A program made the position numbers and the translations under genes. The notes beneath the pieces are model-generated. The model was not told where the DNA came from and made no database searches. It saw only the letters and a program-made list of their open reading frames with translations. This document shows, in pieces, positions 39,774-48,764 of a stretch of DNA of 64,000 bases (positions are counted from its first letter, which is position 1; every line of letters starts with the position of its first letter). The stretch is from Linepithema humile (Eukaryota > Arthropoda > Insecta > Hymenoptera > Formicidae), in the NCBI RefSeq assembly GCF_040581485.1, contig NC_090135.1, forward strand, positions 8,859,001-8,923,000. Reading direction: 5' to 3'.

Positions 39774-39807
39774 GAATTCGGCAGTGGAAATAACGGTCCA
39801 TTTTATA
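39771..39807 (-). promoter_or_regulatory. vg: predicted vg core promoter: TATA box and initiator
   Basis: On the minus strand TATAAAA lies at 39807-39801. A TTCAGT initiator follows with its A at 39773, 34 bases downstream of the first T. This spacing and the TCAGT motif fit arthropod core promoters. It lies 158 nt upstream of the vg start codon. Transcript data would be needed to confirm it. Confidence 0.5.
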
Positions 39808-42800
39808 GCGCAGTGAGGTAGTTCGATGTACGCGTAGTCGATAGTTCTGACGCTTCTTGGAAATACTTTCACCTTCTCTTCGATAACTCAAGATTAATTT
39901 AAATAATTAAATTCTTTATATCTAAAATGTTAACGCGTTGCGATCAATGGTATTATGTCGTTTATAAAAAATTAGATGACATATTACAATCAACAGTCTT
40001 TGATCCAAAATTTACGCGACTCAAATCAACATTACATAAATTAACACAAGAGTAATTTATGTACGACGCGGTATCATTAGTTTCGATATTTCGCCTAAGA
40101 TATTTTGTTCACTCAAATCAGTTGCGATTTACGTTGTTTAATTGTATTATTATTAAGAAATGTTTAATGCCTCAGTGTTGCATAAACATAAATGCTTTAT
40201 GCGTCTTTCGCGAAGGAAGAGATAATTGCAAAAGATTAAACATTCCAGTTGATCGCAGCAGGATCTTTTTGTCAATTATGTTTAAACACAATTTTAGTCA
40301 CATCCACTAAATTACGGTAAAATGTACCTGTATCAAATAATAATAAACAGTCCTATTCGTTTCTCCTTATTTCTTAAGAATCACTGAACGATAAATCACA
40401 AATGTACACACAGATCATTTTTCGATATATTGAGGCGACGTAGGAAATTCCACAATCGATTGCTCTTCTTCCTTTTTCCTTGGCGAGTACGTCGTGCGAA
40501 TACAAAAGGACTCGGATAGTTGTCATCAGCTGAGTATGTTGAATTGCGACATATTTTCAGCTCACGAAGGACAAAGTGAAAGCTTCTAGTAGCGGCTGAT
40601 AAAATTCTTACAACATTTTCCTATCTATAATTTCATTTTTGAAACTTCTGTTTTCTTTTTTCAGGATTCTTCATTAATAATAAATCCTTGTAAAATTCTC
40701 TCTATTAAAATGACTGTTCCTGAAACTTTTCCTCTTAGAAATCGTCAAAAATTTTCCAACACTTCAATTATCACCGATTTTGACATTTCGCTACTTTGTC
40801 CTGTAGAATCACTTGTGAAGATTTATCTTGCACAACGTGCTCCGTAATTTCGGACTCAACAAATTTCAATTGTTCACAATTATTGTTTGTCAACACAGTC
40901 TACTGTCTTGGTCAAATCGATCGTACGTCTGATTTTTCTTGCTCATCAATTTCATCGATACTTTACTTCAAGATTTTAATGACAAAAACTGTCACCGTCC
41001 TCGATACTTCATCTCTCACGTAGGACCACCTGCGGTCCTGGACGACACGCGCGATTTGCCTCACTATTTTGCTCCAACCAAGTAGCAGCGATCCCGTCAA
41101 TCCGGTCTATTTTCGGCAAGCGGTAAAATTCGCAATTCGTCCGGGGATTCAACGCGAAATACAGGTGGTTCCCGCGAAGAACGAGGAACGAGGCCAGTCG
41201 ACGAGCGAAAAGCGAGCTCTCACCCTCGCAAGGTGAGCGGAGCGTGTCGCCGCTAGTGGTGTGTCTCTCATGGGTGAACACAGACTGAAACCCTCCGGGC
41301 GCGACACCGTGTGTCACCCTCTCTCCCTAGAATCTCTCGCTGTCTTTTTCTAAAGCCGTCCCAGTCCCGCCGTCGCGAGCCGTTTTCGAGCGAGCGGCGT
41401 CAGCCGCTCGTATCCTCTTTCCCTTTACCGCCACCCCGCCAGACTCGTAGCGGCAGGATCCGCCTCCTGGCAGTGCCGGCGTCGGCCAATCGCCGCACCC
41501 GATCGTCAGGGCCAATCGCACTTGGTCTGCCACTACCACGAGACTCTCCCCGTATTGATCTCACAATGAACCCGACTGCAGCTGCGGTATTAAGAAGTTC
41601 GTACTCGGGTTAAACCACCCCCGCCTACCACCTCTGCTTCCTGCCCCTCTGCCCCCCCTCCGCCCCACCCCTCGTCCACCCGCCCGCCTCTACGGCTTCT
41701 TCGTGGTCTTCATCCTCCGCTTCGGCCACCTTCCTTCTATCCCGGGCAACCATCCCCCGCAGCGCGCATAATGAGTCTTAATTAACAGTTTCGCGGTGTT
41801 TTGGGAAGCTTAATTTGCCGCGGCGGAAGGGAGAAAGAGCGGGAGCGAGAAAGAGGAGAAGATGGCGTCTTTAGAGCGGAATTCCTACGGAAATGTTGCT
41901 GTAGAAAACGCATTTTTACGCGGCGCCGACCGACTTACAGCCTAGATACATCCGACACGATCTCTTCAAGGCAAACGTGAAAATACGAATTAACTCATAC
42001 TCTATTTACCTGCGGATTCTACCTATCTAGTTTGCTTCTTATTTAATATATTCTATTTCTTAAACATTTTTCATCTAAAAAATTAAAATAGTAATATAGT
42101 AATATAAATAGTTTTTTAGATAAATTTAATTAGATTGATTGTTAGAAGTGTCACTGTTAGATCTAAGTAATAAAAAGCAAAAAGTATAATAAAAAAGAAG
42201 AAGAATATTAAATAATACATATAAAAAAATAATTATAAATATCAAAATGTAATACAAATACTTAAACTTATAAGCTTTCTGTTAAAATCATAATTTGTGC
42301 GGCCTGAAAAATTATAATATTATATAAGAAAATACAAAAATAAATAAGAATATATGCAATGACGCAAGACAAAGCCAAAACAGAAGCAAAGAGCCTCATT
42401 CTGATTATTCTAAAAGCTTGAAAGAACAGCAAACAAATGAATTTTTTTGCTAACAATAAATGTCAGTGAGTCTTTGTGTAAAACACAAGAATGCTGAGCA
42501 ATTAAGATTTCTATACTTCATTGACGCTACTGTCTTCCGGGACATTACCGCATCTTTATCTTTACAAGTGTGGCTGTAAAACCCGACATACATATATCGC
42601 GGTCGATGCCTTTGCGATGCAGAATGAGGTATTCCCGACGGCAGATCGGTCTCCGTGAACTCTTGCGTAATTACGCATCTCGTATCGCTCATATTATTTT
42701 TCTCATCGTTATCTCCGCGCTGTGACGATATATGCTTAACTTTATGCAAACTTGCATTCGAGATTACAAATTTATGTTGATGATTAATAAATTTTAAACT

Positions 42801-43619
42801 GCGAAATTTCAAACTTTTATAATTTTTTTATACTAAGTTATTATGCTAATATAATTCACAATTCGAAAGCAACCTTGAAAATAAATTTCTTTTCAATTTG
42901 AGGATTTTAATAAGTTGACAGTATGCGTTGCGAAAAGTACAATAAACTCACAATCGATTAGGATACATATAAAAGATTCAAACATATTTATATTTAAATT
43001 ATTCAAACAATTCAAAATAAAAAAAAAAACTGATCAATCTTTAATAATATCAATTCGTAATGCTTAAAGATTTAAATAGTTCGGACACATTAAAGAAAAT
43101 TAGAGCAAAATTAGTATGTATTACAGATAAAATAACTTTTTATTTTTGCCTAATTTCACGCAAAAATTAATATAATCTTTAAAAAAAATATTTCTTTACA
43201 AATTTCCGAATCTGTGAAGTTAATTTGAACAATTTGAATTACCTGAATCTTTCGAAAGATCTAAACTATTTGATATTTTTTTAAATTTTAATATTCGAAC
43301 TGTCCAAAACTATATATAATTTGTATATAAATATACATATAAATACTCAATTATTATTAAAATACTACTCAATGATAAATTAAGATTTACTGCTTAAATA
43401 AAGTAAAAGGAATTATCGAATTTTTATAATATTGTACGTCATGACTTCATTTTATATTTAATTTATCTTTAACATTCATAAACAGCTAACGTAAATTAAG
43501 TGAAAATTAACTACATATATATTAAAAACACAAGTGTTATTTATGTATCGCTGTGATAGCCAAGTGTTGAAAAAAATATGTATGTTCCGATAATGAAAGC
43601 GCATTGCCTGTTTATTCCA
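39808..43619. other. intergenic region between vg and hymenoptaecin
   Basis: The vg promoter faces left and hymenoptaecin faces right, so this is a divergent intergenic region. A CpG-rich block at about 41.0-41.86 kb could be a regulatory island or an upstream vg leader exon. The remainder is very AT-rich. A minus-strand open frame at 42450-42812 begins at TTG and resembles nothing I know. Confidence 0.6.
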
Positions 43620-43715
43620 GGGTTCCCCGATGCTTGAATGAGCTCAACTCACAAGCGCGTTGAATTCATTGCTGGGGACTTACCCTGAGAGATAGAGATG
43701 GTGCAAGGAAATTCC
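43620..43715 (+). promoter_or_regulatory. cluster of kappaB-like motifs upstream of hymenoptaecin
   Basis: Three motifs resemble NF-kappaB (Relish/Dif/Dorsal) sites: GGGTTCCCC at 43620-43628, GGGGACTTACCC at 43674-43685 and GGAAATTCC at 43707-43715. A GATAAT lies at 43589-43594. They sit about 70-200 bp before the TATA-predicted start. Insect antimicrobial peptide genes are typically induced through such kappaB and GATA sites. The middle site is imperfect. Binding is inferred. Confidence 0.55.
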
Positions 43716-43753
43716 TGGCAAAAAATCGAGTGTATCCCCGGGTCTGAAATTCG

Positions 43754-43788
43754 TATATAAGCGACCGAGATACGACAGACAAGCATCA
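43754..43788 (+). promoter_or_regulatory. hymenoptaecin TATA box and predicted start of transcription
   Basis: TATATAAG lies at 43754-43761, about 95 bp before the start codon. Transcription would begin near 43785-43788 (catcaca), giving a 5' UTR of about 65 nt. Confidence 0.65.
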
Positions 43789-43851
43789 CAAGTCGTTTCG
43801 CACTTCAAGCGAAAATATTCACTACGTTCGAGAGAAATAGTTGACATCACA

Positions 43852-43947
43852 ATGAAGCTGTTAGCTATTGTGTTGGCTTTGTGCGCTATCGTATATGCGA
43901 GCGCTGAGAAACCATCAACGACTGGTCAGGGTCTTCCACCAATACGT
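43852..43947 (+). CDS. hymenoptaecin coding exon 1 (signal peptide)
   Basis: Thirty-two codons: Met-Lys, a hydrophobic core (LLAIVLALCAIVYA), a likely cleavage after ASA, then EKPSTTGQGLPPIR. The exon ends at a consensus GTAAGT donor at 43948 in phase 0. Confidence 0.95.
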
Positions 43948-46443
43948 GTAAGTAATTATTTTTACTTAAAAGTATGATTTATTATTAAAATAAATCAAAA
44001 GAAAAAGCTATAAATTGTAAATGTAAAACTAAAGTAATTGAAAACAACCTTTATCTTGACATTCTTGGTCATAGAATTTTACGTATAAATATTTTAATGC
44101 ATATCTAAAATAAATTTAAATAATAATGTAGATATAGAATGATGAATAATGACAAAGAAAAATAGTTATATGTAGAAATTGCATGTAAATGCTTCTCTAG
44201 TCATTAAATATCACTTTGACTAATAACACGACAAAATAATGACATGACTATGCATTCATTATATGTGGTAGTACACTGTTAGACTGTGTCATAATTATCT
44301 TGCATGACTCATAAGACACTTGTCGCACCTGTAAATTGTCATTAAATTCGAATTTCTTGGTTCGCAAGATATTTTCCGGAAATACTGTCGAATAATTTTC
44401 CGTCATTACTTTCGAACGTGTCAATAATTAAATATTTATGTATAAAATATATTTATATATGAAAGCATTCTATTTTCAAAGAAATCGATCTATAGAATCT
44501 TATAGAATCCGCGGTTACGTTATCATCGTCAAATTAATTTCCAGTTCGAAGAACCCAAAAGAGGCTCGATAACTTTCCAAGGGACACAACCTCTGAGTGG
44601 ACCGCAACGTCAACCGTCCTGGGATCTCAACGGCAATGCTAACGTTTTCAACAATGGCCGCACATCAGCGAACGTCTTCGGAGGTTTGAATAAAACACCT
44701 GGACAACGAGTGCAACCGCACGTCGGCCTTCAGGCGGAGAGGAATTTCGGCAACAACGGTTTCATCAGAGGTCAAACCCAGTTTCAACAAGGTCCGAGAG
44801 GTCACGGCCTTTCTCCCTCTGTTGGTATAACTGGTGGCTTCAGATTTAGAAGAGAAGCTGAACCCCAAAGAAATTCACTTTCCTTCCAAGGATCGCAACC
44901 TCTGAGCGGACCAATGCGCCAGCCTACGTGGGATCTCAACGCCAATCGCAATATTTTCGATAATGGTCGTACAAGAACAGACGTTTACGGAGGAATGAGT
45001 AAGGTACCTGGACAACGAGTGCAGCCGCACGTCGGCATTCAGACTGAGAGGAACTTCGGCAACAACGGTTTCATCAGAGGTCACGGCCAGCTTCAACCAG
45101 GTAGAGGAGGTCATGGTGTCTCTCCGTCGGTTGGTGTAACTGGTGGTTTCAGATTTAGAAGAGAAGCTGAACCCCAAAGAAATTCAATTTCCTTCCAAGG
45201 ATCGCAACCTCTGAGCGGACCAATGCGTCAACCTACTTGGGATCTCAACGCCAATCGCAATATCTTGGATAATGGTCGTACAAGGACAGATGTTTACGGA
45301 GGAATGAGTAAGGTACCTGGACAACGAGTGCAGCCGCACGTCGGCATCCAGGCAGAGAGGAACTTCGGCAACAACGGTTTCATCAGAGGTCACGGCCAGC
45401 TTCAACCAGGTCAAGGAGGTCATGGTGTCTCTCCGTCGGTTGGTGTAACTGGTGGCTTCAGATTTAGAAGAGAAGCTGAACCCCAAAGAAATTCAATTTC
45501 CTTCCAAGGATCGCAACCTCTGAGCGGACCAATGCGTCAACCTACTTGGGATCTCAACGCCAATCGCAATATCTTGGATAATGGTCGTACAAGGACAGAT
45601 GTTTACGGAGGAATGAGTAAGGTACCTGGACAACGAGTGCAGCCGCACGTCGGCATCCAGGCAGAGAGGAACTTCGGCAACAACGGTTTCATCAGAGGTC
45701 ACGGCCAGCTTCAACCAGGTCGAGGAGGTCATGGTGTCTCTCCGTCGGTTGGTGTAACTGGTGGCTTCAGATTTAGAAGAGAAGCTGAACCCCAAAGAAA
45801 TTCAATTTCCTTCCAAGGATCGCAACCTCTGAGCGGACCAATGCGCCAGCCTACGTGGGATCTCAATGCCAATCGCAATATTTTCGATAATGGTCGTACA
45901 AGAACAGACGTTTACGGAGGAATGAGTAAGGTACCTGGACAACGAGTGCAGCCGCACGTCGGCATCCAGGCAGAGAGGAACTTCGGCAACAACGGTTTCA
46001 TCAGAGGTCAGGGCCAGCTTCAACCAGGTCGAGGAGGTCATGGTGTCTCTCCGTCGGTTGGTGTAACTGGTGGCTTCAGATTTAGAAGAGAAGCTGAACC
46101 CCAAGGAAATTCAATTTCCTTCCAAGGATCGCAACCTCTGAGCGGACCAATGCGCCAGCCTACGTGGGATCTCAACGCCAATCGCAATATCTTGGATAAT
46201 GGTCGTACAAGGACGGATATTTATGGAGGATTGAGTAAGGTACCTGGACAACGAGTACAGCCGCACGTCGGCATCCAGGCGGAGAGGAATTTCGGCAACA
46301 ACGGTTTCATCAGAGGTCAGGGCCAGCTTCAACGAGGTCCAGGAGGGCACGGTGTTTCCCCTTCCGTCGGTGTAACTGGCGGTTTCCGGTTCAGGAGGGA
46401 AGCGGAGGATGTTGATGAAATAGAATCTATTGAAGAGTATTAA
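43852..46443 (+). CDS. hymenoptaecin multi-unit precursor (antimicrobial peptide)
   Basis: Hymenoptaecin is a glycine-rich, secreted antibacterial peptide of Hymenoptera, made mainly in fat body after infection. Two exons (43852-43947 and 44545-46443; donor gtaagt, acceptor tttccag, phase 0) encode about 664 residues. These comprise a signal peptide (MKLLAIVLALCAIVYASA), a short pro-segment (EKPSTTGQGLPPIR), six tandem 103-residue units and an acidic tail (DVDEIESIEEY). Each unit matches the family, for example SFQGSQPLSGP, YGG, PGQRVQPH, NGFI.G, GGHG.SPSVG and GGFRF. Each ends in RFRR, a furin-type site, followed by EAEP, a substrate for stepwise dipeptidase removal; this would leave Gln, which can cyclise, as at the honeybee N-terminus. 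The honeybee gene has one unit; ant precursors are known with several. Units 2-6 are nearly identical. Gene identity is very secure; processing is inferred. Confidence 0.97.
43948..44544 (+). other. hymenoptaecin intron, 597 bp
   Basis: AT-rich, with the donor gtaagt and the acceptor ttaatttccag. It separates the secretion signal from the peptide-encoding exon. Nothing else was recognised in it. Confidence 0.93.
44545..46443 (+). CDS. hymenoptaecin coding exon 2 (six peptide units)
   Basis: An open frame of 632 codons plus TAA, beginning FEEPKRGSITFQG. FEEPK in unit 1 takes the place of EAEPQ before later units, so cleavage after PPIR would be equivalent to the later RFRR sites. The ATG-like start sometimes drawn at 44686 is an internal TTG and not a start. 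Confidence 0.96.
   Translation, partial: FEEPKRGSITFQGTQPLSGPQRQPSWDLNGNANVFNNGRTSANVFGGLNKTPGQRVQPHVGLQAERNFGNNGFIRGQTQFQQGPRGHGLSPSVGITGGFRFRREAEPQRNSLSFQGSQPLSGPMRQPTWDLNANRNIFDNGRTRTDVYGGMSKVPGQRVQPHVGIQTERNFGNNGFIRGHGQLQPGRGGHGVSPSVGVTGGFRFRREAEPQRNSISFQGSQPLSGPMRQPTWDLNANRNILDNGRTRTDVYGGMSKVPGQRVQPHVGIQAERNFGNNGFIRGHGQLQPGQGGHGVSPSVGVTGGFRFRREAEPQRNSISFQGSQPLSGPMRQPTWDLNANRNILDNGRTRTDVYGGMSKVPGQRVQPHVGIQAERNFGNNGFIRGHGQLQPGRGGHGVSPSVGVTGGFRFRREAEPQRNSISFQGSQPLSGPMRQPTWDLNANRNIFDNGRTRTDVYGGMSKVPGQRVQPHVGIQAERNFGNNGFIRGQGQLQPGRGGHGVSPSVGVTGGFRFRREAEPQGNSISFQGSQPLSGPMRQPTWDLNANRNILDNGRTRTDIYGGLSKVPGQRVQPHVGIQAERNFGNNGFIRGQGQLQRGPGGHGVSPSVGVTGGFRFRREAEDVDEIESIEEY
44560..46413 (+). repeat. 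six tandem 309 bp hymenoptaecin units
   Basis: Units begin at 44560, 44869, 45178, 45487, 45796 and 46105, an exact 309 bp period with no indels. Unit 1 is the most diverged (RGSITFQGTQ, NANVFNNGRTSANVFGG). The 3' end of unit 6 has drifted in synonymous positions. Units 3 and 4 are almost identical. Units 2 and 5 share IFDN and cgccagcctacgtgg, while 3, 4 and 6 carry ILDN. Confidence 0.97.
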
Positions 46444-46670
46444 ATCTTAAATTAATATATATATAAATTAATTTGTGTAGATATAAATCTATAAGAAACT
46501 ATAATTTAAATTTGTTTCGTTTTCATAATTAATGTTGTATTATATTTGGTAATATAATCTAATTAATTTGCATTCTATTTAAAAGTTACTATACTTCGAG
46601 GCTATTTTATAAAGTTTACTGCATAATAATAATATATGTATATTTAATATCATTAATTTAAATAAATAAA
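46444..46670 (+). terminator. hymenoptaecin 3' UTR and polyadenylation signals
   Basis: After the TAA comes an AT-rich stretch with overlapping AATAAA signals at 46661-46666 and 46665-46670, about 220 nt downstream of the stop. Confidence 0.6.
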
Positions 46671-47412
46671 CTTTATCACAATATTTTTGCGTCTGCATTT
46701 ACCTATACATATATTTATTAACCATGTGTTTTTCATCTCATACTTATTCTTCCAAAAATTTAAAACCAATTCTTGATTTCGAAAATTATCACAGTTCAAC
46801 TATTTGGCAATAAAAAATCATATCGGTATTTAAAAATTCAAGGAGAATTTTGGATATCAAAGAAATTACACATATAAAAATTTCAAATCTGAAAGAACGT
46901 TTTCAAAAATAAACTCAATTTCACATATAATAAATGTATGAAAAGTACATAACAAATTTCCGTCAACTTTTCATGTTCTTATTATTTATATTAACCGGTA
47001 ATCACCGCGACTGAAGAATTAGTGTCTCGGCAAACACTTGACCGTATCAAATCAAATCGAATGTCACCGTTCGATGTCTAATCTTGCATGTAACTTAGCA
47101 GGTTTCCGGGTACTTCGAGCGACGGGTGAATCCAATAAGCTTCGACAAGCGTGACAAGGGCGCGGGGTTTTTTTTCGCGCTGGAGGTCTCTAGACATGAC
47201 GATTAAACGTTTTCGCCCGGGCGCTAGGAACAGTAGTCATTCTGCACGTGGCCACTTCGACAATAGGCAGATAGAAGGGACGAAGTGCACCCCCCGCTGC
47301 CTAATAGCTGGGCATTAAATTTGTCAGTGATATTGCTGGATGGGGTCTGCCCTTGCTCGCGCCGTATCATGAATGGTACGGGACAACTGAAATATGCCGC
47401 CGCTCGTGCTTT

Positions 47413-47441
47413 CATCCCCTCGCGCCGTCGCGAAGGGGATG
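47413..47441. other. GC-rich hairpin
   Basis: catcccct (47413-47420) pairs with aggggatg (47434-47441), and inner cgcg pairs extend it with one bulged base. This gives a stem of about 12 bp and a tiny loop in intergenic DNA. Confidence 0.6.
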
Positions 47442-48180
47442 ACTCGAATATGTGCCGGACAATAGAAAGCGAGATGCAAAGACACCGCTCGAATGAACCC
47501 CCGCGTTTCGAGGTGTTGTTCTTTTTTATCACGTGTGTCGGCCGAAAATTGGCGTTGATCTAGCCATTTGACGATGATATTGTCCGATAGAAGGACATAC
47601 AAAAGATATTTGAACATCAAAATCGTAGAAGTTATATATTAAAAAATTTCAAATATTTTCTAAAATATTATAACATAATAAATATAAAAATCTAAAAATT
47701 GATTTTGTATTCCGTAATTGTTTTCCACAAAAAATCTGAAAAAAATTCACATTTTATATTTCAAGAAAATAACTTTGCAAATAAGAGCAATCATGACTCA
47801 ATTCAAAATATCCCCGATATAATAACATTTACGTGAATTATAAGGGATTTATTTTCTTGAGCGGATCGCTCAAGAAAGCGCGCCACGGTCCAGGGATGCT
47901 GCAAAACCGTGTTTTTTGATAGATCAACCGCGGCTCTCTCGCTGGAGTCCAACGAAAGGAGATTGCCAGGAACGCTAAAATAGCAAATTAGGGAATTCCA
48001 AGAGATTCTTTCCTCCTCCTCTTTCTCTCTCTTTCTTCTTGTTCCCACGATCATTGTCCTCATCCTGTTTTGATCGTATAAAACTTTTTTAAAATGTTAA
48101 AAGATTATAATATTAACGTGACGCTGCAGTTTTGATCATTATGACATTTTCCATTTAATTTTTTAATAATATAAATGTTT

Positions 48181-48218
48181 AATATATATTTTTAAAATTA
48201 ATATATATTTTTAAAATT
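48181..48218. repeat. two-copy 19 bp AT-rich tandem repeat
   Basis: aatatatatttttaaaatt occurs twice head to tail without mismatch. Confidence 0.9.
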
Positions 48219-48385
48219 AGTTCTTATATACTATTTTTCTCTTATGCATACTTGATATCGCTTTATCATTATTTTTTTGCTATGCCAGTTGGGAAATAAG
48301 GATTAATGAGGCAATTAATATGGATTGATGTAACGATGATATCGAGGAGTGGATGCAATATAAGAGAACAGCTCGGAGAGATAGC

Positions 48386-48391
48386 TTTATT
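48386..48391 (-). terminator. HTATSF1: candidate HTATSF1 polyadenylation signal
   Basis: TTTATT on the plus strand reads AATAAA on the minus strand, about 240 nt past the stop codon. Another lies at 48613-48618, only about 14 nt past the stop. Confidence 0.4.
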
Positions 48392-48631
48392 GTTGCAATG
48401 ACTAAAATATATTACTAATGCAACAGTAGCGCCGATTCAGCGACAAAGATTGCGAGCAACTTATAATCACAACCACGCCGTTGTGACAGGATCGATTAAT
48501 CATCGCATTCTCATTAAAACGCCCAAGGAAAAACCTTTGAGTTCAACATTCAATGAAACGACGACGAGTACTTCTGTAAATCAAGAAAATAGAATTCGCA
48601 AAATATTACAATTTTATTTCAGGACGCAATC

Positions 48632-48764
48632 TCATTGCGATCCTTTTTGTTCTTCGCGACTACTTTTCGCTGCCCGCGCCTTCTCCTTTTCTTCATCTTC
48701 TTGCTCTAAATATTTGTCCCACTTATCCAATCGCGCTTCAATTTCTGCATCAGTTTCTGTAATT
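48632..48764 (-). CDS. HTATSF1: HTATSF1 last coding exon
   Basis: The acceptor is gttttttag. It encodes KITETDAEIEARLDKWDKYL followed by Glu/Lys-rich EQEDEEKEKARAAKSS and ends at TGA (48632-48634). It corresponds to the ETSREREERLRGWEAFL region just after the human UHM. Termination here means the vertebrate acidic tail is missing. Confidence 0.92.

Larger units (their letters stand above)
46671..48385. other. intergenic region between hymenoptaecin and HTATSF1
   Basis: Two genes converge here. The region holds a CpG-rich block at about 47.0-47.55 kb with a strong hairpin at 47413-47441, a two-copy 19 bp AT repeat at 48181-48218, and otherwise AT-rich DNA. The ORFs at 47224-47620 lie in the CpG-rich block in several overlapping frames and look like chance. 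Confidence 0.6.

Noticed and set aside
39427..39821. Plus-strand frames of about 90 codons
   Set aside because: Antisense shadows of vg exon 1 and its leader.
42450..42812. 120-codon minus-strand frame
   Set aside because: Begins at TTG, resembles no family I know and has no splice or promoter support. Retained only as a curiosity.
44686..46443. Hymenoptaecin start at 44686
   Set aside because: This codon is TTG inside unit 1. The spliced frame from 43852 supplies a signal peptide and the full first unit.
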